The notes: generated by a model not told the origin, from the sequence alone. DNA of 64,000 nucleotides from Hydractinia symbiolongicarpus (GCF_029227915.1 NC_079881.1:26265501-26329500); one strand, 5' to 3'. Positions 22,926 through 36,700 are shown, numbered from the stretch's first letter. Made by a program: numbers and translations.

Positions 22926-25900
22926 CTACAAGTCTCATGCGTTTTAGTGGTGAAAAAATAATATAAAAAATCGTTCGGGAAATGAGTTTACTCCCTGGGT
23001 ACTTTCTTTGAATACTCTTGACTATATGGGCCAAGCGCAGGATTTACGGGAAATGGCAGGTTTACCTTTGCCGGCGATTAAACTTCTTTTATTCAGTGTT
23101 TCATCAAAAATGAAAATATTTTTGAAAACTACAAGTCTCATGCGTTTTAGTGGTGAAAAGATAATTTAAAAAATCGTTTTGGAAATGAGTTTACTCACAG
23201 GGTACTTTCTTTGTATACATTCGACTATACGGGCCAAGCCCGAGATATACGGGAAATCGCGGGTTTTCGTTTGCCGGCGATTAAACCACTTTCATTAAGC
23301 GTCTCATCAAAAATGAGAACATTTCTGAAAACTACAAGTCTCATGCGTTTTAGTGGTGAAAAAATAATTTAAAAAATCGTTCGGGAAATGAGTTTACTCC
23401 CTGGGTACTTTCTTTGTATACTTTTGACTATACGGGCCGAGTCCGGGATTTACGGGAAGTCGCGGGTTTTCGTTTGCCTGCGATTAAACTTCTTTTATTC
23501 AGCGTCCCATTAAAAATGAAAACATTTTTGAAAACTACAAGTCTCATGCGTTTTAGTGGTGAAAAAATAATTTAAAAAATCGTTTGGGAAATGAGTTTAC
23601 TCCCTGGGTACTTTCTTTGTATACTTTTGACTATACGGGCCGAGTCCGGGATTTACGGGAAGTCGCGGGTTTTCGTTTGCCTGCGATTAAACTTCTTTTA
23701 TTCAGCGTCTCATCAAAAATGAAAACATTTTTAAAAACTACAAGTCTCATGGGCTTTAGTGGTGAAATATTAATTTAAAAAATCGTTCTGGAAATGATTT
23801 TACACCCTGGGTACTCTCTTTGCATACTTTTCACTATACGGCCGAGTCCGGGATTTACGTGAAATCGCAGGTTTTCGTTTGCCGGCGATTAAACTTCTTT
23901 TATTCAGCGTCTCATCAAAAATGAAAACATTTTTGAAAACTACAAGTCTCATGCGTTTTAGTGGTGAAAAAAAATCTTAAAAAATCGTTCGGGAAATGAG
24001 TTTACTCCCTTGGTACTTTCTTTGTATACATTCGACTACACAGGCCAAGCCCGGGATTTAGGGGAAATCGCTGGTTTTCGTTTGCCGGCGATTAAACCTC
24101 TTTCATTAAGCGTCTCATCAAAAATGAAAACATTTTTGAAAACTACAAGTCTCATGCGTTTTAGTGGTGAAAAAATAATTTAAAAAATCGTTCGGAAAAT
24201 GAGTTTACTCCCTGGGTACTTTCTTTGTATACTTTTGACTATAAGGGCCGGGTCCGGGATTTACGGGAAATCGCGGGTTTTCGTTTGCCGGCGATTAAAC
24301 TTCTTTTATTCAGCGTCCCATTAAAAATGAAAACATTTTTGAAAACTACAAGTCTCATGCGTTTTAGTGGTGAAAAAATAATATAAATAATCGTTCGGGA
24401 AATGAGTTTACTCCCTGGGTACTTTCTTTGAATACTCTTGACTATATGGGCCAAGCACGGGATTTACGGGAAATGGCAGGTTTACCTTTGCCGGCGATTA
24501 AACTTCTTTTATTCAGTGTTTCATCAAAAATGAAAATATTTTTGAAAACTACAAGTCTCATGCGTTTTAGTGGTGAAAAGATAATTTAAAAAATCGTTTT
24601 GGAAATGAGTTTACTCACAGGGTACTTTCTTTGTATACATTCGACTATACGGGCCAAGCCCTAGATATACGGGAAATCGCGGGTTTTCGTTTGCCGGCGA
24701 TTAAACCACTTTCATTAAGCGTCTCATCAAAAATGAGAACATTTCTGAAAACTACAAGTCTCATGCGTTTTAGTGGTGAAAAAATAATTTAAAAAATCGT
24801 TCGGGAAATGAGTTTACTCCCTGGGTACTTTTTTTGTATACTTTTGACTATACGGGCCGAGTCCGGGATTTACGGGAAGTCGCGGGTTTTCGTTTGCCTG
24901 CGATTAAACTTCTTTTATTCAGCGTCCCATTAAAAATGAAAACATTTTTGAAAACTACAAGTCTCATGCGTTTTAGTGGTGAAAAAATAATTTAAAAAAT
25001 CGTTAGGGAAATGAGTTTACTCCCTGGGTACTTTCTTTGTATACTTTTGACTATACGGGCCGAGTCCGGGATTTACGGGAAATCGCGGGTTTTCGTTTGC
25101 CGGCGATTAAACTTCTTTTATTCAGCGTCCCATTAAAAATGAAAACATTTTTGAAAACTACAAGTCTCATGCGTTTTAGTGGTGAAAAAATAATATAAAT
25201 AATCGTTCGGGAAATGAGTTTACTCCCTGGGTACTTTCTTTGAATACTCTTTACTATATGGGCCAAGCGCGGGATTTACGGGAAATGGCAGGTTTACCTT
25301 TGCCGGCGATTAAACTTCTTTTATTCAGTGTTTCATCAAAAATGAAAATATTTTTGAAAACTACAAGTCTCATGCGTTTTAGTGGTGAAAAGATAATTTA
25401 AAAAATCGTTTTGGAAATGAGTTTACTCACAGGGTACTTTCTTTGTATACATTCGACTATACGGGCCAAGCCCAAGATATACGGGAAATCGCGGGTTTTC
25501 GTTTGCCGACGATTAAACCACTTTCATTAAGCGTCTCATCACAAATGAGAACATTTCTGAAAACTACAAGTCTCATGCGTTTTAGTGGTGAAAAAATAAT
25601 TTAAAAAATCGTTCGGGAAATGAGTTTACTCCCTGGGTACTTTCTTTGTATACTTTTGACTATACGGGCCGAGTCCGGGATTTACGGGAAGTCGCGGGTT
25701 TTCGTTTGCCTGCGATTAAACTTCTTTTATTCAGCGTCCCATTAAAAATGAAAACATTTTTGAAAACTACAAGTCTCATGCGTTTTAGTGGTGAAAAAAT
25801 AATTTAAAAAATCGTTCGGGAAATGAGTTTACTCCCTGGGTACTTTCTTTGTATACTTTTGACTATACGGGCCGAGTCCGGGATTTACGGGAATTCGCGG

Positions 25901-28894
25901 GTTTTCGTTTGCCTGCGATTAAACTTCTTTTATTCAGCGTCTCATCAAAAATGAAAACATTTTTAAAAACTACAAGTCTCATGGGCTTTAGTGGTGAAAT
26001 AATAATTTAAAAAATCGTTCTGGAAATGAGTTTACACCCTGGGTACTTTCTTTGCATACTTTTCACTATACGGCCGAGTCCGGGATTTACGTGAAATCGC
26101 AGGTTTTCGTTTGCCGGCGATTAAACTTCTTTTATTCAGCGTCTCATCAAAAATGAAAACATTTTTGAAAACTACAAGTCTCATGCGTTTTAGTGGTGAA
26201 AAAAAATCTTAAAAAATCGTTCGGGAAATGAGTTTACTCCCTTGGTACTTTCTTTGTATACATTCGACTACACAGGCCAAGCCCGGGATTTAGGGGAAAT
26301 CGCTGGTTTTCGTTTGCCGGCGATTAAACCTCTTTCATTAAGCGTCTCATCAAAAATGAAAACATTTTTGAAAACTACAAGTCTCATGCGTTTTAGTGGT
26401 GAAAAAATAATTTAAAAAATCGTTCGGAAAATGAGTTTACTCCCTGGGTACTTTCTTTGTATACTTTTGACTATACGGGCCGGGTCCGGGATTTACGGGA
26501 AATCGCGGGTTTTCGTTTGCCGGCGATTAAACTTCTTTTATTCAGCGTCCCATTAAAAATGAAAACATTTTTGAAAACTACAAGTCTCATGCGTTTTAGT
26601 GGTGAAAAAATAATATAAATAATCGTTCGGGAAATGAGTTTACTCCCTGGGTACTTTCTTTGAATACTCTTGACTATATGGGCCAAGCACGGGATTTACG
26701 GGAAATGGCAGGTTTACCTTTGCCGGCGATTAAACTTCTTTTATTCAGTGTTTCATCAAAAATGAAAATATTTTTGAAAACTACAAGTCTCATGCGTTTT
26801 AGTGGTGAAAAGATAATTTAAAAAATCGTTTTGGAAATGAGTTTACTCACAGGGTACTTTCTTTGTATACATTCGACTATACGGGCCAAGCCCTAGATAT
26901 ACGGGAAATCGCGGGTTTTCGTTTGCCGGCGATTAAACCACTTTCATTAAGCGTCTCATCAAAAATGAGAACATTTCTGAAAACTACAAGTCTCATGCGT
27001 TTTAGTGGTGAAAAAATAATTTAAAAAATCGTTCGGGAAATGAGTTTACTCCCTGGGTACTTTCTTTGTATACTTTTGACTATACGGGCCGAGTCCGGGA
27101 TTTACGGGAAGTCGCGGGTTTTCGTTTGCCTGCGATTAAACTTCTTTTATTCAGCGTCCCATTAAAAATGAAAACATTTTTGAAAACTACAAGTCTCATG
27201 CGTTTTAGTGGTGAAAAAATAATTTAAAAAATCGTTCGGGAAATGAGTTTACTCCCTGGGTACTTTCTTTGTATACTTTTGACTATACGGGCCGAGTCCG
27301 GGATTTACGGGAAATCGCGGGTTTTCGTTTGCCGGCGATTAAACTTCTTTTATTCAGCGTCCCATTAAAAATGAAAACATTTTTGAAAACTACAAGTCTC
27401 ATGCGTTTTAGTGGTGAAAAAATAATATAAATAATCGTTCGGGAAATGAGTTTACTCCCTGGGTACTTTCTTTGAATACTCTTTACTATATGGGCCAAGC
27501 GCGGGATTTACGGGAAATGGCAGGTTTACCTTTGCCGGCGATTAAACTTCTTTTATTCAGTGTTTCATCAAAAATGAAAATATTTTTGAAAACTACAAGT
27601 CTCATGCGTTTTAGTGGTGAAAAGATAATTTAAAAAATCGTTTTGGAAATGAGTTTACTCACAGGGTACTTTCTTTGTATACATTCGACTATACGGGCCA
27701 AGCCCAAGATATACGGGAAATCGCGGGTTTTCGTTTGCCGACGATTAAACCACTTTCATTAAGCGTCTCATCAAAAATGAGAACATTTCTGAAAACTACA
27801 AGTCTCATGCGTTTTAGTGGTGAAAAAATAATTTAAAAAATCGTTCGGGAAATGAGTTTACTCCCTGGGTACTTTCTTTGTATACTTTTGACTATACGGG
27901 CCGAGTCCGGGATTTACGGGAAGTCGCGGGTTTTCGTTTGCCTGCGATTAAACTTCTTTTATTCAGCGTCCCATTAAAAATGAAAACATTTTTGAAAACT
28001 ACAAGTCTCATGCGTTTTAGTGGTGAAAAAATAATTTAAAAAATCGTTCGGGAAATGAGTTTACTCCCTGGGTACTTTCTTTGTATACTTTTGACTATAC
28101 GGGCCGAGTCCGGGATTTACGGGAATTCGGGGGTTTTCGTTTGCCTGCGATTAAACTTCTTTTATTCAGCGTCTCATCAAAAATGAAAACATTTTTAAAA
28201 ACTACAAGTCTCATGGGCTTTAGTGGTGAAATAATAATTTAAAAAATCGTTCTGGAAATGAGTTTACACCCTGGGTACTTTCTTTGCATACTTTTCACTA
28301 TACGGCCGAGTCCGGGATTTACGTGAAATCGCAGGTTTTCGTTTGCCGGCGATTAAACTTCTTTTATTCAGCGTCTCATCAAAAATGAAAACATTTTTGA
28401 AAACTACAAGTCTCATGCGTTTTAGTGGTGAAAAAAAATCTTAAAAAATCGTTCGGGAAATGAGTTTACTCCCTGGGTACTTTCTTTGTATACATTCGAC
28501 AACACAGGCCAAGCCCGGGATTTAGGGGAAATCGCTGGTTTTCGTTTGCCGGCGATTAAACCTCCTTCATTAAGCGTCTCATCAAAAATGAAAACATTTT
28601 TGAAAACTACAAGTCTCATGCGTTTTAGTGGTGAAAAAATAATTTAAAAAATCGTTCGGAAAATGAGTTTACTCCCTGGGTACTTTCTTTGTATACTTTT
28701 GACCATACGGGCCGAGTCCGGGATTTACGGGAAATCGCGGGTTTTCGTTTGCCGGCGATTAAACTTCTTTCATTCAGCGTCCCATTAAAAATGAAAACAT
28801 TTTTGAAAACTACAAGTCTCATGCGTTTTAGTGGTGAAAAAATAATATAAATAATCGTTCGGGAAATGAGTTTACTCCCTGGGTACTTTCTTTG
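22926..28894 (+). repeat. 2232-bp higher-order repeat (11 monomers), about 2.7 copies
   Basis: Approximate copies are 22926-25157, 25158-27389 and a partial third 27390-28894. Matching points include 24239/26471, 25051/27283, and GGGAATTCG at 25.89 kb, which recurs 2232 bp later as GGGAATTCGGGGG. Each full unit contains an internal 812-bp tetramer step (24239 to 25051; 26471 to 27283). Diagnostic variants include AATAATATAAATAATCG, GAATACTCTT, TTGCATAC, ATGAGAACATTTC and the AAAAAAAATCTTAAAAAATCG class. The third copy ends in TTTGTACACTTTT, where the sequence switches to the first HOR's type. Confidence 0.87.
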
Positions 28895-30069
28895 TACACT
28901 TTTGACTATACGGGCCGAGTCCGGGATTTACGGGAAATCGCGGGTTTTCGTTTGCCGGCGATTAAACTTCTTTTATTCAGCGTCCCATTAAAAATGAAAA
29001 CATTTTTAAAAACTACAAGTCTCATGCGTTTTAGTGGTGAAAAAATAATATAAAAAATCGTTCGGGAAATGAGTTTACTCCCTGGGTACCTTCTTTGAAT
29101 ACTTTTGACTATTAGGGCCAAGCCCGGGATTTACGGGAAATGGCAGGTTTACCTTTGCCGGCGATTAAACTTCTTTTATTCAGTGTTTCATCAAAAATGA
29201 ATATATTTTTGAAAACTACAAGTCTCATGCGTTTTAGTGGTGAAAAGATAATTTGAAAAATCGTTTTAAAAATGAGTTTACTCACAGGGTACTTTCTTTG
29301 TATACATTCGACTATTTGGGCCAAGCCCGGGATTTACGGGAAATGGCAGGTTTACCTTTGCCGGCGATTAAACTTCTTTTATTCAGTGTTTCATCAAAAA
29401 TGAATATATTTTTGAAAACTACAAGTCTCATGCGTTTTAGTGGTGAAAAGATAATTTGAAAAATCGTTTTAAAAATGAGTTTACTCACAGGGTACTTTCT
29501 TTGTATACATTCGACTATACGGGCCAAGCCCGAGATATACGGGAAATCGCGGGTTTTCGTTTGCCGGCGATTAAACCACTGTCATTAAGCGTCTCATCAA
29601 AAATGAAAACATTTTTTAAAACTACAAGTCTCATGGGCTTTAGTGGTGAAATAATAATTTAAAAAATCGTTGTGGAAATGAGTTTACACCCTGGGTACTT
29701 TCTTTGTATACTTTTCACTATACGGCTGAGTCCGGGATTTTCGTGAAATCGCAGGTTTTCGTTTGCCGGCGATTAAACTTCTTTTATTCAGCGTCTCATC
29801 AAAAATGAAAATATTTTTGAAAACTACAAGTCTCATGCGTTTTAGTGGTGAAAAGATAATTTAAAAAATCGTTTTGGAAATGAGTTTACTCAGAGGGTAC
29901 TTTCTTTGTATACATTCGACTATACGGGCCAAGCCCGAGATATACGGGAAATCGCGGGTTTTAGTTTACCGGCGATTAAACCACTTTCATTAAGCGTCTC
30001 ATTAAAAATGAAAACATTTCTGAAAACTACAAGTCTCATGCGTTTTAGTGGTGAAAAAATAATTTAAAA
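28895..30069 (+). repeat. Block of first-HOR sequence re-emerging 20 kb away
   Basis: Starting at 28895 the monomers follow about 1908-2540 of the first HOR with the same private variants: TACACTTTTGAC, GTACCTTCTTTGAATAC, ATGAATATATTTTTG, TCGTTTTAAAAATGAG, CCACTGTCATT, TTGTGGAAATG and CGGCTGAGTCC. At about 29.81 kb it jumps to the equivalent of 4650 onwards (CTCAGAGGG, GGGTTTTAGTTTACCGG). The CTCAGAGGG monomer here lacks the insertion found at 31-50, so this copy keeps the earlier state. Confidence 0.83.
29115..29520 (+). repeat. Single-monomer (203-bp) tandem duplication
   Basis: GGGCCAAGCCC begins at 29115, 29318 and 29521, and 29115-29317 is repeated as 29318-29520. Both copies share ATGAATATATTTTTG, AATTTGAAAAATCG (a G for A change seen at few other places) and TCGTTTTAAAAATGAG. 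Elsewhere the class C monomer and the following A1 monomer occur once each, so this is a recent unequal exchange of exactly one repeat. Confidence 0.88.
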
Positions 30070-31895
30070 AATCGTTCAGGAAATGAGTTTACTCCCTGGG
30101 TACTTTCTTTGTATACTTTTGACTATACGGGCCGAGTCCGGGATTTACGGGAAGTCGCGGGTTTTCGTTTGCCTGCGGTTAAACTTCTTTTATTCAGCGT
30201 CTCATCAAAAATGAAAACAATTTTAAAAACTACAAGTTTCATGGGCTTTAGTGGTGAAATAATAACTTTAAAAATCGTTCTGGAAATGAGTTTACACCCT
30301 GGGTACTTTCTTTGTATACTTTTCACTATACGGGCCGAGTCCGGGATTTACGGGAAATCGCGGGTTTTCGTTTGCCGGCGATTAAACTTCTTTTATTCAG
30401 CGTCCCATCAAAAATGAAAACATTTTTGAAAACTACAAGTCTTATGCGTTTTAGTGGTGAAAAAATAATTTAAAAAATCGTTCGGGAAATGAGTTTACTC
30501 CCTGGGTACTTTCTTTGAATGCATTCGACTACACGGGCCAAGCCCGGGATTAAGGGGAAATCGCTGGTTTTCGTTTGCCGGCGATTAAACCTCTTTCATT
30601 AAGCGTCTCATCTAAAATGAAAACATTTTTGAAAACTACAACTCTCATGCGTTTTAGTGGTGAAAAAATAATTTAAAAAATCGTTCGGAAAATGAGTTTA
30701 CTCCCTGGGTACTTTCTTTGTTAACTTTTGACTATACGGGCCGAGTCCGATATTTGCGGGAAATCGCGGGTTTTCGTTTGCCGGCGATTAAACTTCTTTT
30801 ATTCAGCGTCCCATTAAAAATGAAAATATTTTTGAAAACTACAAGTCTCATGCGTTTTAGTGGTGAAAAGATAATTTAAAAAATCGTTTTGGAAATGAGT
30901 TTTCTCACAGGGTACTTTCTTTGTATACATTCGACTATACGGGCCAAGCCCGAGATATACGGGAAATCGCGGGTTTTCGTTTGCCGGCGATTAAACCACT
31001 TTCATTAAGCGTCTCATCAAAAATGAAAACATTTCTAAAAACTACAAGTCTCATGCGTTTTAGTGGTGAAAAAATAATTTAAAAAATCGTTCGGGAAATG
31101 AGTTTACTCCCTGGGTACTTTCGTTGTATACTTTTGACTATACGGGCCGAGTCCGGGATTTACGGGAAGTCGCGGGTTTTCGTTTGCTTGCGATTAAACT
31201 TCTTTTATTCAGCGTCTCATCAAAAATGAAAACATTTTTAAAAACTACAAGTCTCATGGGCTTTAGTGGTGAAATAATAATTTAAAAAATCCTTCTGGAA
31301 ATGAGTTTACACCCTGGGTACTTTCTTTGTATGCTTTTCACTATACGGGCCGAGTCCGGGATTTACGTGAAATCGCAGGTTTTCGTTTGCCGGCGATTAA
31401 ACTTCTTTTATTCAGCGTCTCATCAAAAATGAAAACATTTTTAAAAACTACAAGTCTCATGCGTTTTAGTGGTGAAAAAATAATTTAAAAAATCGTTCGG
31501 GAAATGAGTTTACTCCCTGGGTACTTTCTTTGATTACATTCGACTACACGGGCCAAGCCCGGGATTAAGGGGAAATCGCTGGTTTTCGTTTGCCGGCGAT
31601 TAAACCTCTTTCATTAAGCGTCTCATCTAAAATGAAAACATTTTAGAAAACTACAAGTCTCATGCGTTTTAGTGGTGAAAAAATAATTTAAAAAATCGTT
31701 CGGGAAATGAGTTTACTCCCTGGGTACTTTTTTTGAATATATTCGACTACACGAGCCAAGCCCGGGATTAAGGGGAAATCGCTGGTTTTCGTTTGCCGAC
31801 AATTAAACCTCTTTCATTAACGTCTCATCTAAAATGAAAACATTTTTGAAAACTACAAGTCTCATGCGTTTTAGTGGTGAAAAAATAATTTAAAA
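30070..31895 (+). repeat. 1826-bp higher-order repeat (9 monomers), copy 1
   Basis: Matches 31896-33721 at a constant 1826-bp offset. Private shared changes include ATGAAAACAATTTTAAAAAC with CAAGTTTCATGGG and ATAATAACTTTAAAAATCG, CTACAACTCTCATG, GAGTCCGATATTTGCGGG, TGAGTTTTCTCAC, TTTCGTTGTATAC, ACATTTTAGAAAAC and CATTAACGTCTC (one G missing). The content descends from bases 240-1650 of the first HOR. The stretch at 30109-30417 is open for 102 codons, but only by chance loss of stops. Confidence 0.88.
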
Positions 31896-33721
31896 AATCG
31901 TTCAGGAAATGAGTTTACTCCCTGGGTACTTTCTTTGTATACTTTTGACTATACGGGCCGAGTCCGGGATTTACGGGAAGTCGCGGGTTTTCGTTTGCCT
32001 GCGGTTAAACTTCTTTTATTCAGCGTCTCATCAAAAATGAAAACAATTTTAAAAACTACAAGTTTCATGGGCTTTAGTGGTGAAATAATAACTTTAAAAA
32101 TCGTTCTGGAAATGAGTTTACACCCTGGGTACTTTCTTTGTATACTTTTCACTATACGGGCCGAGTCCGGGATTTACGGGAAATCGCGGGTTTTCGTTTG
32201 CCGGCGATTAAACTTCTTTTATTCAGCGTCCCATCAAAAATGAAAACATTTTTGAAAACTACAAGTCTTATGCGTTTTAGTGGTGAAAAAATAATTTAAA
32301 AAATCGTTCGGGAAATGAGTTTACTCCCTGGGTACTTTCTTTGAATGCATTCGACTACACGGGCCAAGCCCGGGATTAAGGGGAAATCGCTGGTTTTCGT
32401 TTGCCGGCGATTAAACCTCTTTCATTAAGCGTCTCATCTAAAATGAAAACATTTTTGAAAACTACAACTCTCATGCGTTTTAGTGGTGAAAAAATAATTT
32501 AAAAAATCGTTCGGAAAATGAGTTTACTCCCTGGGTACTTTCTTTGTTAACTTTTGACTATACGGGCCGAGTCCGATATTTGCGGGAAATCGCGGGTTTT
32601 CGTTTGCCGGCGATTAAACTTCTTTTATTCAGCGTCCCATTAAAAATGAAAATATTTTTGAAAACTACAAGTCTCATGCGTTTTAGTGGTGAAAAGATAA
32701 TTTAAAAAATCGTTTTGGAAATGAGTTTTCTCACAGGGTACTTTCTTTGTATACATTCGACTATACGGGCCAAGCCCGAGATATACGGGAAATCGCGGGT
32801 TTTCGTTTGCCGGCGATTAAACCACTTTCATTAAGCGTCTCATCAAAAATGAAAACATTTCTAAAAACTACAAGTCTCATGCGTTTTAGTGGTGAAAAAA
32901 TAATTTAAAAAATCGTTCGGGAAATGAGTTTACTCCCTGGGTACTTTCGTTGTATACTTTTGACTATACGGGCTGAGTCCGGGATTTACGGGAAGTCGCG
33001 GGTTTTCGTTTGCCTGCGATTAAACTTCTTTTATTCAGCGTCTCATCAAAAATGAAAACATTTTTAAAAACTACAAGTCTCATGGGCTTTAGTGGTGAAA
33101 TAATAATTTAAAAAATCCTTCTGGAAATGAGTTTACACCCTGGGTACTTTCTTTGTATGCTTTTCACTATACGGGCCGAGTCCGGGATTTACGTGAAATC
33201 GCAGGTTTTCGTTTGCCGGCGATTAAACTTCTTTTATTCAGCGTCTCATCAAAAATGAAAACATTTTTAAAAACTACAAGTCTCATGCGTTTTAGTGGTG
33301 AAAAAATAATTTAAAAAATCGTTCGGGAAATGAGTTTACTCCCTGGGTACTTTCTTTGATTACATTCGACTACACGGGCCAAGCCCGGGATTAAGGGGAA
33401 ATCGCTGGTTTTCGTTTGCCGGCGATTAAACCTCTTTCATTAAGCGTCTCATCTAAAATGAAAACATTTTAGAAAACTACAAGTCTCATGCGTTTTAGTG
33501 GTGAAAAAATAATTTAAAAAATCGTTCGGGAAATGAGTTTACTCCCTGGGTACTTTTTTTGAATATATTCGACTACAGGAGCCAAGCCCGGGATTAAGGG
33601 GAAATCGCTGGTTTTCGTTTGCCGACAATTAAACCTCTTTCATTAACGTCTCATCTAAAATGAAAACATTTTTGAAAACTACAAGTCTCATGCGTTTTAG
33701 TGGTGAAAAAATAATTTAAAA
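31896..33721 (+). repeat. 1826-bp higher-order repeat (9 monomers), copy 2
   Basis: Repeats copy 1 with few differences that I could see, for example GGCTGAGTCC near 32.97 kb against GGCCGAGTCC, and CTACAGGAGCC near 33.57 kb against CTACACGAGCC. It ends where TCGTTCGGAAAATGAG replaces the TCGTTCAGGAAATGAG that begins each copy. Confidence 0.87.
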
Positions 33722-33739
33722 AATCGTTCGGAAAATGAG

Positions 33740-36700
33740 TTTACTCCCTGGGTACTTTCTTTGTATACTTTTGACTATACGGGCCGAGTCCGGGATTTAC
33801 GGGAAATGGCAGGTTTACTTTTGCCGGCGATTAAACTTCTTTTATTCAGTGTTTCATCAAAAATGAAAATATTTTTGAAAACTACAAGTCTCATGCGTTT
33901 TAGTGGTGAAAAAATAATACAAAAAATCGTTCGGGAAATGAGTTTACTCCCTGGGTACTTTCTTTGAATACTCTTGACTATATGGGCCAAGCGCGGGATT
34001 TACGGGAAATGGCAGGTTTACCTTTGCCGGCGATTAAACTTCTTTTATTCAGTGTTTCATCAAAAATGAAAATATTTTTGAAAACTACAAGTCTCATGCG
34101 TTTTAGTGGTGAAAAGATAATTTAAAAAATCGTTCAGGAAATGAGTTTACTCCCTGGGTACTTTCTTTGTATACTTTTGACTATACGGGCCGAGTCCGGG
34201 ATTTACGGGAAGTCGCGGGTTTTCGTTTGCCTGCGGTTAAACTTCTTTTATTCAGCGTCTCATCAAAAATGAAAACATTTTTAAAAACTACAAGTCTCAT
34301 GGGCTTTAGTGGTGAAATAATAATTTAAAAAATCCTTCTGGAAATGAGTTTACACCCTGGGTACTTTCTTTGTATACTTTTCACTATACGGGCCGAGTCC
34401 GGGATTTACGTGAAATCGCAGGTTTTCGTTTGCCGGCGATTAAACTTCTTTTATTCAGCGTCTCATCAAAAATGAAAACATTTTTGAAAACTACAAGTCT
34501 CATGCGTTTTAGTCGTGAAAAAATAATTTGAAAAATCGTTCGGGAAATGAGTTTACTCCCTGGGTACTTTCTTTGAATGCATTCGACTACACGGGCCAAG
34601 CCCGGGATTAAGGGGAAATGGCTGGTTTTCGTTTGCCGGCGATTAAACCTCTTTCATTAAGCGTCTCATCTAAAATAAAAACATTTTTGAAAACTACAAG
34701 TCTCATGCGTTTTAGTGGTGAAAAAATAATTTAAAAAATCGTTCGGAAAATGAGTTTACTCCCTGGGTACTTTCTTTGTTAACTTTTGACTATACGGGCC
34801 GAGTCCGGGATTTGCGGGAAATCGCGTGTTTTCGTTTGCCGGCGATTAAACTTCTTTTATTCAGCGTCCCATTAAAAATGAAAACATTTTTGAAAACTAC
34901 AAGTCTCATGCGTTTTAGTGGTGAAAAAATAATATAAAAAATCGTTCGGGAAATGAGTTTACTCCCTGGGTACTTTCTATGAATACTTTTGACTATATGG
35001 GCCAAGCGCGGGATTTACGGGAAATGGCAGGTTACCTTTGCCGGCGATTAAACTTCTTTTATTCAGTGTTTCATCAAAAATGAAAATATTTTTGAAAACT
35101 ACAAGTCTCATGCGTTTTAGTGGTGAAAAGATAATTTAAAAAATCGTTTTGGAAATGAGTTTACTCACAGGGTACTTTCTTTGTATACATTCGACTATAC
35201 GGGCCAAGCCCGAGATATACGGGAAATCGCGGGTTTTCGTTTGCCGGCGATTAAACCACTTTCATTAAGCGGTTCATTAAAAATGAAAACATTTCTGAAA
35301 ACTACAAGTCTCATGCGTTTTAGTGGTGAAATAATAATTTAAAAAATCCTTCTGGAAATGAGTTTACACCCTGGGTACTTTCTTTGTATGCTTTTCACTA
35401 TACGGGCCGAGTCCGGGATTTACGTGAAATCGCAGGTTTTCGTTTGCCGGCGATTAAACTTCTTTTATTCAGCGTCCCATCAAAAATGAAAACATTTTTG
35501 AAAACTACAAGTCTCATACGTTTTAGTGGTGAAAAAATAATTTAAAAAATCGTTCGGAAAATGAGTTTACTCCCTGGGTACTTTCTTTGTATACTTTTGA
35601 CTATACGGGCCGAGTCCGGGATTTACGGGAAATCGCGGGTTTTCGTTTACCGGCGAATAAACTTCTTTTATTCAGCGTCCCATTAAAAATGAAAACATTT
35701 TTGAAAACTACAAGTCTCATGCGTTTTAGTGGTGAAAAAATAATATAAAAAATCGTTCGGGAAATGAGTTTACTCCCTGGGTACTTTCTTTGAATACTCT
35801 TGACTATATGGGCCAAGCGCGGGATTTACGGGAAATGGCAGGTTTAGCTTTGCCGGCAATTAAACTTTTTTTATTCAGTGTTTCATCAAAAATGAAAATA
35901 TTTTTGAAAACTACAAGTCTCATGCGTTTTAGTGGTGAAAAGATAATTTAAAAAATCGTTTTGGAAATGAGTTTACTCACAGGGTACTTTCTTTGTATAC
36001 ATTCGACTATACGGGCCAAGCCCGAGATATACGGGAAATCGCGGGTTTTCGTTTGCCGGCGATTAAACCACTTTCATTAGGCGTCTCATCAAAAATGAAA
36101 ACATTTCTGAAAACTACAAGTCTCATGCGTTTTAGTGGTGAAAAAATAATATAAAAAATCGTTCGGGAAATGAGTTTACTCCCTGGGTACTTTCTTTGAA
36201 TACTCTTGACTATATGGGCCAAGCGCGAGATTTACGGAAAATGGCAGGTTTACATTTGCCGGCGATTAAACTTCTTTTATTCAGTGTTTCATCAAAAATG
36301 AAAATATTTTTGAAAACTACAAGTCTCATGCGTTTTAGTGGTGAAAAGATAATTTAAAAAATCGTTTTGGAAATGAGTTTACTCACAGGGTACTTTCTTT
36401 GTATACATTCGACTATACGGGCCAAGCCCGAGATATACGGGAAATCGCGGGTTTTCGTTTGCCGGCGATTAAACCACTTTCATTAAGCGTCTCATCAAAA
36501 ATGAAAACATTTCTGAAAACTACAAGTCTCATGCGTTTTAGTGGTGAAAAAATAATTTAAAAAATCGTTCGGGAAATGAGTTTACTCCCTGGGTACTTTC
36601 TTTGTATACTTTTGACTATATGGGCCGAGTCCGGGATTTACGGGAAGTCGCGGGTTTTCGTTTGCCTGCGATTAAACTTCTTTTATTCAGCGTCTCATCA

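Noticed and set aside
30109-30417. 102-codon open stretch on the + strand (also 31935-32243)
   Set aside because: It arises from chance base changes (ATAATAACTTTAAAAATCG removing a TAA) in one 9-mer and was then copied. The product is the same monomer read in two frames, with no independent support for coding.
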